From the NCBI RefSeq assembly GCF_003205295.1, contig NZ_QJRP01000014.1, positions 1 to 64,000 of the forward strand: a stretch of DNA of 64,000 nucleotides. The letters are read 5' to 3'. Source of the DNA: Pseudomonas mosselii (GTDB taxonomy: Bacteria; Pseudomonadota; Gammaproteobacteria; Pseudomonadales; Pseudomonadaceae). The translations under genes and the position numbers were made by a program. Under the pieces are notes generated by a model. The model did no database searches, had not been told where the DNA came from, and saw only the letters and a list, made by a program, of their open reading frames with translations. This document shows positions 36,866 through 45,584 of the stretch, piece by piece (position 1 is the first letter of the stretch; each line of letters starts with the position of its first letter).

Positions 36866-37608
36866 CAGGACAACCCAAGAGCGCGCAACTGCAGGCGCTG
36901 TACCAGGACAAACGCATGGACCCGGCGCACCGCCAGCGCATCGATGCCGCCATCCACATGCAGGGCCGCGGCTGGATCAGCGGCCGCGCCGGAGGCCGCC
37001 CCTGGACGCTGTCGCGCACCAACCGCGTGCTGTCATGCCTGGCCGCGCTGACCTTGCTGTTGCTGCTGTCGCCGGTGTTCCTGGTGCTGGCGCTGCTGAT
37101 CAAGCTGTCCAGCCCAGGGCCGGTGTTCTTCGTGCAGAAGCGCACCGGCTACCGGGGCCGCGCCTTCGGCATGTACAAGTTCCGCACCATGGTGGCCAAC
37201 GCCGAGGCGCTGAAAGAATCGCTGCGCCACCTGAACAAGCACGGCGCCGAATCCATCGACTTCAAGATCGACAAGGATCCGCGCATCACCTCGATAGGTG
37301 GCTGGCTGCGCCGCAGCAGCCTGGACGAGCTGCCCAACCTGATCAACGTGGTCACCGGCGACATGCGCCTGGTCGGCCCGCGTCCCACTTCATTCAACGC
37401 CTACCGCTACCACGACAACCACCTGGCGCGGCTGTCGATCTACCCAGGCATGACTGGCCTTTGGCAGATCTCCGGGCGCAGCAATATCGACTTTGACCAA
37501 CGCGTAGAGCTGGACCTGAGCTACATCAACGAACAGAGCCTGATGCTGGACCTGAAGATCCTGCTCAAGACCCCGTTCAAAGTCTTCACTGGCCACGGAG
37601 CAAGCTGA
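36862..37608 (+). CDS. Undecaprenyl-phosphate sugar-phosphotransferase (initiating enzyme)
   Basis: A 248-residue initiating phosphoglycosyl transferase of the WcaJ/RfbP type (bacterial sugar transferase domain). A single re-entrant helix (LAALTLLLLLSPVFLVLALLIK region, about 56-78) is followed by the catalytic FVQKRTGYRGRAFGMYKFRTM, the Asp-Glu pair in SLDELPNLINV, and GPRPTSFN. It would load the first sugar phosphate on the lipid carrier. It is the monotopic short form, lacking the N-terminal helices of full WbaP. It overlaps the epimerase gene by 4 bp. Confidence 0.9.
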   Translation: MTGQPKSAQLQALYQDKRMDPAHRQRIDAAIHMQGRGWISGRAGGRPWTLSRTNRVLSCLAALTLLLLLSPVFLVLALLIKLSSPGPVFFVQKRTGYRGRAFGMYKFRTMVANAEALKESLRHLNKHGAESIDFKIDKDPRITSIGGWLRRSSLDELPNLINVVTGDMRLVGPRPTSFNAYRYHDNHLARLSIYPGMTGLWQISGRSNIDFDQRVELDLSYINEQSLMLDLKILLKTPFKVFTGHGAS

Positions 37609-37609
37609 G

Positions 37610-38257
37610 ATGGACGGTTCATCCTCAAGAAGTCTGACCATCGCTACCCCAAGCGAGACCAACCTGACCTCCACCGTGCTCGACCTCGACCAGCGCACCC
37701 TGCTGCTGACCGCGGCCAACACAGGCAGCGGCACCAGTACCAGCGCCCTGGCCTTCGCCAGCCAGCTGGCATTGATGAGCGCGGGCAACGTGCTGCTGAT
37801 CGACGCCAGCCTCAGCCCCGGCGGCCTCAGCCAGCAACTGGGCCTGGGCAAGCTGCGTGGCTACAGCGACCTGCTGTTCAACCAGGACACCCCGCCGCTG
37901 GCCCAGGACTGCATCGTGCGCCTGTCCGACCAGCCGTTCGACGTGCTGCCGGTGGGGACCTGGAAACGCGGCCGCGACCGCCTCGACCACGAGCAGTTGC
38001 GCGTGTTGCTGAACCAGCTGAGCAACCAGTACCGCTTCGTGGTGATCGACGGCGAAGCCATCTACGCCAGCGCCGACAGCCTGGTCATCGGCACCCTGGT
38101 CGACGGCGTGATCCTGGTGGTCTGCGCCGAGGAGACCCGCTGGGAAGTCGCCCAGGCTGCCAGCCAGCGCCTGACCCAGGCCGGCGCGCGATTGATCGGC
38201 AGCGTGTTCAACAAGCGCAAGTACTACATGCCCAAGTGGCTGTACGAAAATCTCTGA
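37610..38257 (+). CDS. CpsD/BY-kinase-like P-loop protein with altered Walker A
   Basis: A 215-residue protein with the MinD-like fold of CpsD/CapB tyrosine autokinases, partners of Wzz-type chain-length proteins. The Walker A site should read GxGKS/T, but here it is NTGSGTST (residues 37-44), with Thr42 where the lysine should be. The Walker A' aspartate is kept in VLLIDAS (Asp65), and VVIDGEAIYASAD follows in the Walker B region. The end has only KYYMPKWLYENL instead of a long tyrosine cluster. It starts 1 bp after the preceding stop. It may be a kinase-dead regulator of the Wzz protein encoded at 39314. Confidence 0.78.
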   Translation: MDGSSSRSLTIATPSETNLTSTVLDLDQRTLLLTAANTGSGTSTSALAFASQLALMSAGNVLLIDASLSPGGLSQQLGLGKLRGYSDLLFNQDTPPLAQDCIVRLSDQPFDVLPVGTWKRGRDRLDHEQLRVLLNQLSNQYRFVVIDGEAIYASADSLVIGTLVDGVILVVCAEETRWEVAQAASQRLTQAGARLIGSVFNKRKYYMPKWLYENL

Positions 38258-38270
38258 GAGGCCGCACAGG

Positions 38271-39299
38271 ATGAACGCCATGAGATACCCATCGATTGCC
38301 CTGTGCGTGCTGGCCCTGGCCGGCTGCGCCAGCCAGGAAGACCGCCAGATGCCGGTGCAGATCCTTACCGCGCCACCGGCCGAGAGCCAGGCCACTGAGG
38401 TCGCCCGCCGCGAGCAGGTGCTGCGCCCGCAGGACGTGCTGGAGGTGATCTTCCATGTCAGCAACCGTTCGGCCGGGGTCTACCGCATCCAGTCCGGCGA
38501 CACACTGGACCTGAACTTCATGGCCGCCAGCGGCCTGAACGGCAACCAGCTGGTGCAGCCCGACGGCACCATCACCCTGCCCAGCACCAACGCCGCGGTG
38601 CGCGTCGAGGGCATGACCCCCGGCGAGGCCGAGAGCGCCATCCGCCAGGCCTACCAGGACAAGCGGGTATTCAAGCCCAACCGTGACCAGGTCACCGTGC
38701 GGGTGATCAGTCCGATGACCGACGAGGTCAACCTGAAGAACGCCCTCAACCACCCCGGCACCGGCATGAGCCGCGACATCACCGTAGGCAACGATGGCCG
38801 CGCCACCTTCCCGGAAATCGGCTCGGTGCCGCTGCAGGGCATGACCGTCAACCAGCTGCGCGACTACCTCAACGAACGCTACGCCACCCTGCCCGGGCGC
38901 ATGAGCGTGGACGTGCTGCTCAAGTCCACCGCCGCCAACGAGATCTACGTGCTCGGCGAAGTCGGCCAACCCGGCGCCTTCCAGATCCGCCGTCCGGTGT
39001 CGGTGCTCGAGGCCCTGACCCTGGCCCGCGGCCCGACCCTCAAGGCCAAGCTCGGTTCGGTGGTGATCATGCGCCGTGAAGGCAACACCGTGCACGCGGT
39101 CAACTACGACGTCGACCAGGCGCTGTCCGGCGGCACCCAGAAACTCGCCTACCTGCAGCCCGAAGACATGCTCTACGTGCCCAAGACCAAGCTGGCCAGC
39201 GCCGCAGAGCTGTCCCGGCAACTGGCCGACGTGGTGCTGTTCCAGGGCTTCGGCTTCAGCTTCAGCTACCGCGTCGACAACAAAGAAAGCGACGACTGA
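38271..39299 (+). CDS. Wza-like polysaccharide export lipoprotein
   Basis: A 342-residue outer-membrane export protein. It has a lipobox LAGC (about residues 15-18), a polysaccharide biosynthesis/export domain (VYRIQSGDTLDLNF, then PDGTITLPSTNAAVRVEG), and two SLBB-type domains, one with NEIYVLGEVGQPGAFQI. It would form the exit channel with the Wzz-like protein from the next gene. ATG 38271 and 38280 are both possible starts. AGGATG around the start suggests coupling to the CpsD-like gene. Confidence 0.87.
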   Translation: MNAMRYPSIALCVLALAGCASQEDRQMPVQILTAPPAESQATEVARREQVLRPQDVLEVIFHVSNRSAGVYRIQSGDTLDLNFMAASGLNGNQLVQPDGTITLPSTNAAVRVEGMTPGEAESAIRQAYQDKRVFKPNRDQVTVRVISPMTDEVNLKNALNHPGTGMSRDITVGNDGRATFPEIGSVPLQGMTVNQLRDYLNERYATLPGRMSVDVLLKSTAANEIYVLGEVGQPGAFQIRRPVSVLEALTLARGPTLKAKLGSVVIMRREGNTVHAVNYDVDQALSGGTQKLAYLQPEDMLYVPKTKLASAAELSRQLADVVLFQGFGFSFSYRVDNKESDD

Positions 39300-39313
39300 C
39301 CGGGGGACGGACC

Positions 39314-40888
39314 ATGACTACGCAGCCCAAAGAAAACTATGTGCATGAGTTCTTCCGCATCTTCTTCGCCAACCGCCAGCTGGTGAAACGGGTGTTCCTG
39401 GTGTTCGCGGTGATCGCGGTGATTTTACCGCTGGTGCTCAAGCAGAGCTTCGACATCACCGCCGAAGTCATCGTGCAGTCCAAGAAGCTCTCGCAGAGCG
39501 ACACCACCTCGGCGCTCAGCCAGCAGGCCGACCAGTTCATCCCGCCGTCGCTGGCCGACATGGAGACCGAGAGCAACATCCTGCGCTCGCCGACCCTGAT
39601 CCGCCAGACCATCGGCGAGCTGCGCAAGGAAGGCCACTACCCGGACGAGCCCGGCCTGCTGCGCCGTACCGTGCTCGACCCGGTGCGCCACGCGGTGTTC
39701 GACCCGCTGCACCGGTTGTTCGGCAACACCGTGGCCGATGACCGCGACACCCAGCTCGACACCCTCACCGACCAGGCGGTCAAGGATCTCAAGGTCGAGA
39801 CCCTGCCCGGCTCCAACGTGATCTCCATCACCTACAGCGCCGACGATCCGAAGCTGGGCACGCTGTTCGTCAGCCGCCTGCTGGAGAACTTCCTGGCCAA
39901 CCGCCAGGACCTGCAGTCCAACGAGCTGCCCGAGGCCTTCTACGAGCAGAAGAAACTGCACTACCAGGCCCGCCTGGGTGACCTGGAAAGCCAGCGCCTG
40001 GGGCTGCTGACCGCCATCGGCTCGTCGGACCCCAAGGAAGAGATTACCTTCCGCCTGAACGCCATCAACACCGAGGAGCAGGCGCTCAACCTGCAGCGTG
40101 ACCGCCAGCTACAGAACCAGAAGTGGCTCGACTACCTGCAGAGCAGCCTGGCCGCGGCCAGCAAGGCGAGGATGGCCGACTACGCGTTCCCCTACACCTT
40201 CACCACCACGGTCGACAACGTCGCCTTCGAGGACCGCGAGATCAAGCAGCTCGGCGAGCAGCTGACTACCCAGCTGGCCCGCTACAACGGTGACGCCACG
40301 GTGTTCCAGCCGGGTTCCGACCAGATGGTCATGGCCCGCCAGCAGATCGCCCAGTTGCGCGCGCAGTTCCTCAAGATCGTCGAGAACCGCATCCGTGAGC
40401 GCCAGCAGGACCTGGCGGTGACCCAGCAGGTGATCGAGCAGAAGACCCAGCGCATCGCCGACTACAGCAAGCGCATCCTCCAACTGCGCGAGACCCAGAG
40501 CAAGACCCGCCAGTTGGACACCGAGATCGACGCCCTGCACAAGGCCTTCTCCACCTACGCCCAGCGTTACGAGGAAAGCCGTGGCCAGGGCCTGCTCGAC
40601 GGCAGCCAGTCCAACGCACGGATCCTCAGCGCCCCCTACGAACCCACTGCGGCAAGCTTCCCGAAACCTGGCCTGATCATCCCGTTCGGCCTGGTCACCG
40701 GCCTGCTGCTGGCGATCGCCGTGGTCTACGTCAGGGAGTTCTTCGACCACCGCTTCAAGCACCCGGCGCAGATCAGCCACGAGCTGGGCCTGCCGGTGCT
40801 GCTGGTGATCAACGACCAGGCCCCGGCGCTGCCCAACCCGCACAAGAGCTGGTCGCTGCCACGCCTGTGGCACTGGGTGCGCAATTGA
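39314..40888 (+). CDS. Wzz/GumC-like chain-length determinant
   Basis: A 524-residue inner-membrane co-polymerase. It has membrane segments at each end (VFLVFAVIAVILPLVL near 30-45; LIIPFGLVTGLLLAIAVVYV near 448-467), with a long periplasmic coiled coil between (about 200-410). The C-terminal cytoplasmic end (to 524) is short, with no kinase domain, consistent with a separate CpsD-like gene upstream. It sets polymer length. GGGGGACGGACC precedes the ATG. Confidence 0.85.
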   Translation: MTTQPKENYVHEFFRIFFANRQLVKRVFLVFAVIAVILPLVLKQSFDITAEVIVQSKKLSQSDTTSALSQQADQFIPPSLADMETESNILRSPTLIRQTIGELRKEGHYPDEPGLLRRTVLDPVRHAVFDPLHRLFGNTVADDRDTQLDTLTDQAVKDLKVETLPGSNVISITYSADDPKLGTLFVSRLLENFLANRQDLQSNELPEAFYEQKKLHYQARLGDLESQRLGLLTAIGSSDPKEEITFRLNAINTEEQALNLQRDRQLQNQKWLDYLQSSLAAASKARMADYAFPYTFTTTVDNVAFEDREIKQLGEQLTTQLARYNGDATVFQPGSDQMVMARQQIAQLRAQFLKIVENRIRERQQDLAVTQQVIEQKTQRIADYSKRILQLRETQSKTRQLDTEIDALHKAFSTYAQRYEESRGQGLLDGSQSNARILSAPYEPTAASFPKPGLIIPFGLVTGLLLAIAVVYVREFFDHRFKHPAQISHELGLPVLLVINDQAPALPNPHKSWSLPRLWHWVRN

Positions 40889-42117
40889 ACGCCGCGCTGC
40901 ACGCCGGCCGGCCGATCCTGCACCTGCTCGGCAGTGGCGGGTTCTACGGCGCCGAGCGCATGCTCCTGGACCACTGCCAGGCGACCCCCGGCCAGCATCG
41001 GGTGCTGTTCCTCGATGCCCCGGCGGAGCTGGTGGCGCGCTTTCGCGAGGCCGGGGTCGAATGCGACACCTGCCGGGGGCTGGGGGCGGTGCTCAAGGTG
41101 CTCGGCGCGCAGCGCGACCAACGTCCGCTGGTCAACAGCCACAATTTCAAGGGCCAGCTGTTCGGCTGGATCGGCGCCACCCTGTGGCGCCTGCCGATGG
41201 TCAGCACCCAGCATGGCTTCACCCCGCGCAGCCGCAAGCAGCGCTTCTACACCTGGCTGAGCCTGCAACTGTGCCGCACGCCGACGGTGGACACCGTGGT
41301 ATGCGTGGCCGAGAGCATCGCCCGCATCCATCGCGATGCCGGCGTGCCCGAGGCCAAATTGCGGGTGATTCCCAACGGGCTGCCCGAAGCCAGTACAACC
41401 GATGACGAACATGTGGGAGCGGCCTTGCGTCGCGATGGGCCGCAAAGCGGCCCCAATGCCACCCACGCCAATGACTCAGGCACACCAGATTGCCATGCCC
41501 CGGCGGCCGCTTCGCGCCCGATCGCAACACAAGGCCGCTCCCACAGGGGTTGCGATCACGACCGAAAAATCTGGCTCGCCGCCTACGTCGGTCGCCTGTC
41601 CAGCGAAAAAGGTCCCGACCTGTTCCTCGACACCCTGATCCCGGTGTGCCAGCGCCACCCACAGGTCCACGCCGTGATGCTCGGCGAAGGCCCCGAGCGC
41701 GACACGTTGCAGGCACGCATCGACGCCGCCGGTCTCACTGATCGCATCACCCTGCCGGGCTTCCAGCGCGACATGCGCGGTTGGATGAAGCGCCTGGACG
41801 CCCTGGTCATCAGCTCACGCACCGAAGGCACGCCGATGATCCTGCTCGAGGCCATGCAGGACGGCGTGCCAGTGGTGGCTTTCGGTGTCGGCGGCATTCC
41901 CGACGTCATCGAACACGGGCGCAACGGTCTATTGGCCGCCCCGCTGGCCAGCGCCGAACTGGGCGAACACCTCGAGGCCCTGCTCCTGGATCCCGCGCAG
42001 GCCGCCGAGCTGGTCGCCGGCGCCCGCCGCACGCAACGCGAACGCTACCACCTGCCGACCCTGGCACAACGCTGGGCCCTGGTGTACCGGGGCGCGGCCG
42101 AGGAGGTTGTCGCATGA
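40885..42117 (+). CDS. GT4-family glycosyltransferase with an in-frame BIME insert
   Basis: A 410-residue two-domain (GT-B) transferase. The N-terminal acceptor domain holds GSGGFYGAERMLLDH; the C-terminal donor domain has VGRLSSEKGPDLFLD and the EGTPMILLEAMQDG motif. I take TTG 40885, overlapping the previous stop by 3 bp; GTG 40867 is possible. Residues 177-220 are encoded by a complete 132-bp BIME (41413-41544), translated without stop in the linker between the two domains. The catalytic parts on both sides stay in frame, so the protein may still work. Confidence 0.82.
   Translation: MNAALHAGRPILHLLGSGGFYGAERMLLDHCQATPGQHRVLFLDAPAELVARFREAGVECDTCRGLGAVLKVLGAQRDQRPLVNSHNFKGQLFGWIGATLWRLPMVSTQHGFTPRSRKQRFYTWLSLQLCRTPTVDTVVCVAESIARIHRDAGVPEAKLRVIPNGLPEASTTDDEHVGAALRRDGPQSGPNATHANDSGTPDCHAPAAASRPIATQGRSHRGCDHDRKIWLAAYVGRLSSEKGPDLFLDTLIPVCQRHPQVHAVMLGEGPERDTLQARIDAAGLTDRITLPGFQRDMRGWMKRLDALVISSRTEGTPMILLEAMQDGVPVVAFGVGGIPDVIEHGRNGLLAAPLASAELGEHLEALLLDPAQAAELVAGARRTQRERYHLPTLAQRWALVYRGAAEEVVA
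41413..41544. repeat. BIME located inside a glycosyltransferase gene
   Basis: GTGGGAGCGGCCTTGCGTCG begins the left arm (41413-41454). The right arm (41502-41544) reads, inverted, GTGGGAGCGGCCTTGTGTTG. The 47-bp centre is unrelated. This is the same repeat class as the intergenic elements at 26571-26687 and 59689-59803. Its length of exactly 44 codons keeps the host frame open. Confidence 0.9.
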
Positions 42118-43484
42118 TCATTCCCCTGTCGCTGGTGGGCCTGGTGGCCCTGCTGAGCCTGGGTCTGCTGGCCAGTCCCTACCCGTTCCTGGCCCCCGGC
42201 GGCGTGATCGGCCTGGCCGGCGTGCTGGTGCTGTACCGCAAGCCGGCCTGGGGCCTGCTGGCGATCGCCACCCTGGTGCCGCTGGAGGGGCTGCTCAAGG
42301 ATGGCCTGGTGTCCGGTGCCAAGCTGGTGGGCATCGGCCTGGTGCTGATCCTCAGCCTGCAACTGGCGGTGCGCCAGTTGCCCGGCGAGCGCCTGCGCAG
42401 CAACCAGTGGCGCCTGCTGCTGCCGTTCATGGCCCTTTATCTGCTGAGCCTGTGGGCCAGCGACGACCTGGCCCTGTCGGGCGGGCACCTGCGCGAACTG
42501 CTGGTGGGGCTGGTGGTATTCGTCATCACCCTGCTGGTCGGTCGCGACCTCAACCTGCCGATGCTGGCCCGGCTGATCACCGTCAGCGTGTGCGTCACCT
42601 GCCTGTTCGCGATCTTCTCCACCAAGTACCAGGAACAGGGTCGCGCCTCGGCCATGCTCGACCCCAACGCCTTCGCCCTGCTGATCACCATCGCCATGCC
42701 GCTGGGGCTGTGGCTGGCGATCAAGGCCCGGCAGATCCCGGTCAAGCTGTTCTGGGCCGGCTGCTGCCTGTTGCTGCTGGTGGGCATGACCAAGACCGAA
42801 TCGCGCTCGGGGCTGGTGGTGCTGCTGATCAGCCTGGGCATCGTGCTGTACAACTACCGCGAACAACTGACGCGCATCCGCCCGCGCCACCTGGGCTTCG
42901 CCATGCTCGGCCTGGCCATCGTCCTGCCGTTGGGCGTAGCGCTGATGCCGGCGGGCTACGCCGAGCGCATCCAGTCGCTGATGCTGCTCAAGTCCGGGGT
43001 CAACGCGCACCAGGACGAATCGCTGGGCCGACGCGCCTCCTACCTGGTGGTGGGCAAGGAAATGATCAGCCACAGCCCGCTGCTCGGCACCGGGCCCGGC
43101 ACCTTCCCGCTGCACTATGCCGACACCGGCTTCTCCAAGGCCTTCGCCCCGGTCAACAGCAAGACCACCGACCTCTACCGCCGCGCCCACAACACCTACC
43201 TGGAACTGTTCAGCGAGGTCGGCCTGCCGGCGGGCCTGCTGTTCGTCGGCATGATCGCCCTGGCCCTGCGCAACTTCTGGCAGGCCCGCGCCGCCTTCCG
43301 CGCGGCCGGCGATGCGGACCGCGCCGACCTGATGACCCACCTGACCATGAGCATGCTGGCCATCGGCCTGTTCCTGATGTTCCTCAGCGCCCCCAGCCAC
43401 AAGTACCTGTGGCTGATGCTGGCGCTGTCCAGCGTGCTACTGGGCCAGGCCCGTGAACAACAAACCGTGGAGGTGGCCCGATGA
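42114..43484 (+). CDS. O-antigen ligase/polymerase-like (Wzy) membrane protein
   Basis: A 456-residue integral membrane protein with about ten to twelve helices and one large periplasmic loop (about residues 295-360). The loop carries GTGPGTFPLHYADTGF and YRRAHNTYLELFSEVGLPAG, the signature HNxYL-x-E-G region of the WaaL/Wzy superfamily. In this operon it is most likely the polymerase of the Wzx/Wzy system. It overlaps the previous gene by 4 bp (ATGA at 42114) and the next by 4 bp. Confidence 0.85.
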   Translation: MIIPLSLVGLVALLSLGLLASPYPFLAPGGVIGLAGVLVLYRKPAWGLLAIATLVPLEGLLKDGLVSGAKLVGIGLVLILSLQLAVRQLPGERLRSNQWRLLLPFMALYLLSLWASDDLALSGGHLRELLVGLVVFVITLLVGRDLNLPMLARLITVSVCVTCLFAIFSTKYQEQGRASAMLDPNAFALLITIAMPLGLWLAIKARQIPVKLFWAGCCLLLLVGMTKTESRSGLVVLLISLGIVLYNYREQLTRIRPRHLGFAMLGLAIVLPLGVALMPAGYAERIQSLMLLKSGVNAHQDESLGRRASYLVVGKEMISHSPLLGTGPGTFPLHYADTGFSKAFAPVNSKTTDLYRRAHNTYLELFSEVGLPAGLLFVGMIALALRNFWQARAAFRAAGDADRADLMTHLTMSMLAIGLFLMFLSAPSHKYLWLMLALSSVLLGQAREQQTVEVAR

Positions 43485-44446
43485 GCCGGGTGAGCATCGT
43501 CATCCCGATGTTCAACGAGGCCCGTCATATCGGCCGCACCCTGGACGCCGCCCGGCGCTCGGCCAGCGCGGCGGGCCTGGCCTGCGAGCTGATCGTGGCG
43601 GACAACGGCTCCAGCGACGACGGCCCACGGATCGCCCGCGAGCACGGCGCCCAGGTGCTGACCCTGCCCGGGGTGGCCATCGGCGCCCTGCGCAACGCCG
43701 GCGTGGCCGCCAGCCACGGCGAATGGCTGGCCTTCCTCGACGCCGACATCGAGGTGCCCGAGCACTGGCTGGACCTGCTGCTGGACCTGCAGCGCCGCGG
43801 TGAAGGTGATGTCTTCGCCCTCGACTGCGACACCCCGCGCCACGCCCCCTGGTTCGCCCAGGCCTGGCAACGGCGCACCCTGCGCACCGGGCAGACGGTG
43901 CAGGACTGCACCTGGCTGCCCACCCCCAACCTGCTGATGCGCCGCAGCTGGTTCGAGCAGGTCGGCGGTTTCGACGAACGCCTGCGTACCGGCGAGGACA
44001 AGGACTTCACCCTGCGCCTGCACGAGTCCGGCGCCCGCCTGCGCGTGCTGCGCCAGCCCGCGGTGCTGCACTGGGGCTATGAGGCCAACTGGCGTGAATG
44101 GCTGGGCAAGGAGATGTGGCGCCAGGGCAGCCACCTGCAACTGCTACGCAGCCACGGCGTCAGCCTGCGCCTGCTGCGCTTCCCGATGCTCTCGGTGGGC
44201 GCCTGGGTGCTGGACGCCATGGCGCTGTCGGCCCTGCTCGACGGTTTTCCCCATGTGGCCCTGTTCTTCCTGCTGGTTAGCGCCCTGCCCGCGCTGTTCC
44301 TGAGCCTGCGTCAGAGCCGCCGGCACCGTGACCCGCTGCTCACCCTGCAACTCTGGGGCCTGCACTGGCTGCGCCTGCACCTGGCCGGCGCGGCGTTCAT
44401 CCTCAGCCTGTTCAACCGCACCGCAAGGAGGCCCGCCCGTGGCTGA
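43481..44446 (+). CDS. GT2-family glycosyltransferase
   Basis: A 321-residue GT-A transferase: VSIVIPMFNEARHIGRTLDAA at the start, VADNGSSDDGPRI, the DxD-type metal site in AFLDADIEVPEHW, and the acceptor-side GEDKDFTLRLHESG. A C-terminal hydrophobic pair (about 240-305) would hold it at the inner membrane. It overlaps both neighbours (4 bp and 8 bp). The donor sugar is not predictable. Confidence 0.87.
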   Translation: MSRVSIVIPMFNEARHIGRTLDAARRSASAAGLACELIVADNGSSDDGPRIAREHGAQVLTLPGVAIGALRNAGVAASHGEWLAFLDADIEVPEHWLDLLLDLQRRGEGDVFALDCDTPRHAPWFAQAWQRRTLRTGQTVQDCTWLPTPNLLMRRSWFEQVGGFDERLRTGEDKDFTLRLHESGARLRVLRQPAVLHWGYEANWREWLGKEMWRQGSHLQLLRSHGVSLRLLRFPMLSVGAWVLDAMALSALLDGFPHVALFFLLVSALPALFLSLRQSRRHRDPLLTLQLWGLHWLRLHLAGAAFILSLFNRTARRPARG

Positions 44447-45575
44447 GTTCATCTTCTGGTCATGCCTGCTGCTGCCGTTGTACGCCTGGGTCGGCTACCC
44501 CCTGCTGCTGACCCTGGCCGCGCCGTTCTTTGCCCGGCGCACGCATTCGCCGTTGCCGGCGCAGCGGGTGAGCGTAGTGATCGCAGCGCACAACGAAGAG
44601 CGGCATATCGAAGCCAAGCTTGCCAGCGTGCTCGGCCAGGACTACCCGGCTGCCGAGCTGCAGGTGGTGGTGGCCAGCGACGGTTCCAGCGACCGCACCG
44701 TGGCGTTGGCCCGCGCCTTGGGTGACCCGCGGGTGCAGGTGCTGGACCTGCCGCGCCTGGGCAAGGCCGGGGCGTTGAACAGTGCCGTGCAGGTGTGCAC
44801 GGGCGACCTCTTGGTGTTCACCGACGCCGACAACCAGTGGTCAGCCGACACCCTTGGCTTGCTGCTGGCGCCGTTCGCCGACGCGCAGGTCGGCGGCACC
44901 GCCGGGCACATGATCATCCCCGACCCGGGCAAGGGCCTGAGCATCGGCGACAGCCTGTACCGGCACTACGAAGCCTGGGTGCGCAAGGTGGAGAACCGCA
45001 CCGGCTGCATGGTCTCGGCCGACGGCGCCCTGCTGGCCCTGCGCCGGGCGCTGTACCAACCGATTCCCAAGCAGGTCAACGACGACTTCTTCATCAGCAC
45101 CTGTGCCCCGGCTGCGGGGCTGCGCATCGTCTACGTGCCCGAAGCGGTGGTGCTGGACCAGGGCGTGGACGAGGCCGACAAGCAGTTCCGCCGCCGCCAA
45201 CGGGTCACCGTCGGCGGCCTGCTGAGCCTGGCCGCCCGCCGCGAACTGCTCAATCCGGCGCGCCACGGCCTGTACGCCATCGCCCTGATCAGCCACAAGC
45301 TGATCCGCCGCCTGGCCCCGGTGCTGCTGCTGCCATTGCTGCTGGCCAACCTGTGGCTGGCCATCGAGCCCGGTTTCTACCGCCTGACCCTGGCCGTGCA
45401 GCTGCTCGGCTACGCCGCCGCCATCGCCGGCCTGCTCGACGCCCGCCGCCGGCTGCCGCGCCCGTTCCGTCTGGCCGCCTTCGTGCTGGTCACCCTCGCT
45501 GGCATGAGCGTGGGCCTGTGGCAGTTCCTGCGCGGGCACAGCTACAGCCAATGGAATCCCGACCAGAATCGATGA
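44439..45575 (+). CDS. Processive-type GT2 glycosyltransferase
   Basis: A 378-residue membrane glycosyltransferase of the BcsA/HasA-like GT2 group. There is an N-terminal helix (FIFWSCLLLPLYAWVGYPLL), then VSVVIAAHNEERHIEAKLAS, VVASDGSSDRT, VFTDADNQWS (DxD), and the base/QxxRW-like site FRRRQRVTVGG. Two or three C-terminal helices follow. The GTG at 44439 has AAGGAG upstream and overlaps the previous gene by 8 bp. Confidence 0.85.
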   Translation: MAEFIFWSCLLLPLYAWVGYPLLLTLAAPFFARRTHSPLPAQRVSVVIAAHNEERHIEAKLASVLGQDYPAAELQVVVASDGSSDRTVALARALGDPRVQVLDLPRLGKAGALNSAVQVCTGDLLVFTDADNQWSADTLGLLLAPFADAQVGGTAGHMIIPDPGKGLSIGDSLYRHYEAWVRKVENRTGCMVSADGALLALRRALYQPIPKQVNDDFFISTCAPAAGLRIVYVPEAVVLDQGVDEADKQFRRRQRVTVGGLLSLAARRELLNPARHGLYAIALISHKLIRRLAPVLLLPLLLANLWLAIEPGFYRLTLAVQLLGYAAAIAGLLDARRRLPRPFRLAAFVLVTLAGMSVGLWQFLRGHSYSQWNPDQNR

Positions 45576-45584
45576 GCGACGGAC

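Noticed and set aside
41401..41638. Alternative reading that the glycosyltransferase gene is a disrupted pseudogene
   Set aside because: The insert is a multiple of three and the frame is open from 40885 to 42117 with both catalytic domains intact.
42045..43400. 451-residue open frame antisense to the Wzy-like gene
   Set aside because: Low-complexity Gln/His/Ala sequence with no known motif; the plus-strand membrane protein fits the operon.
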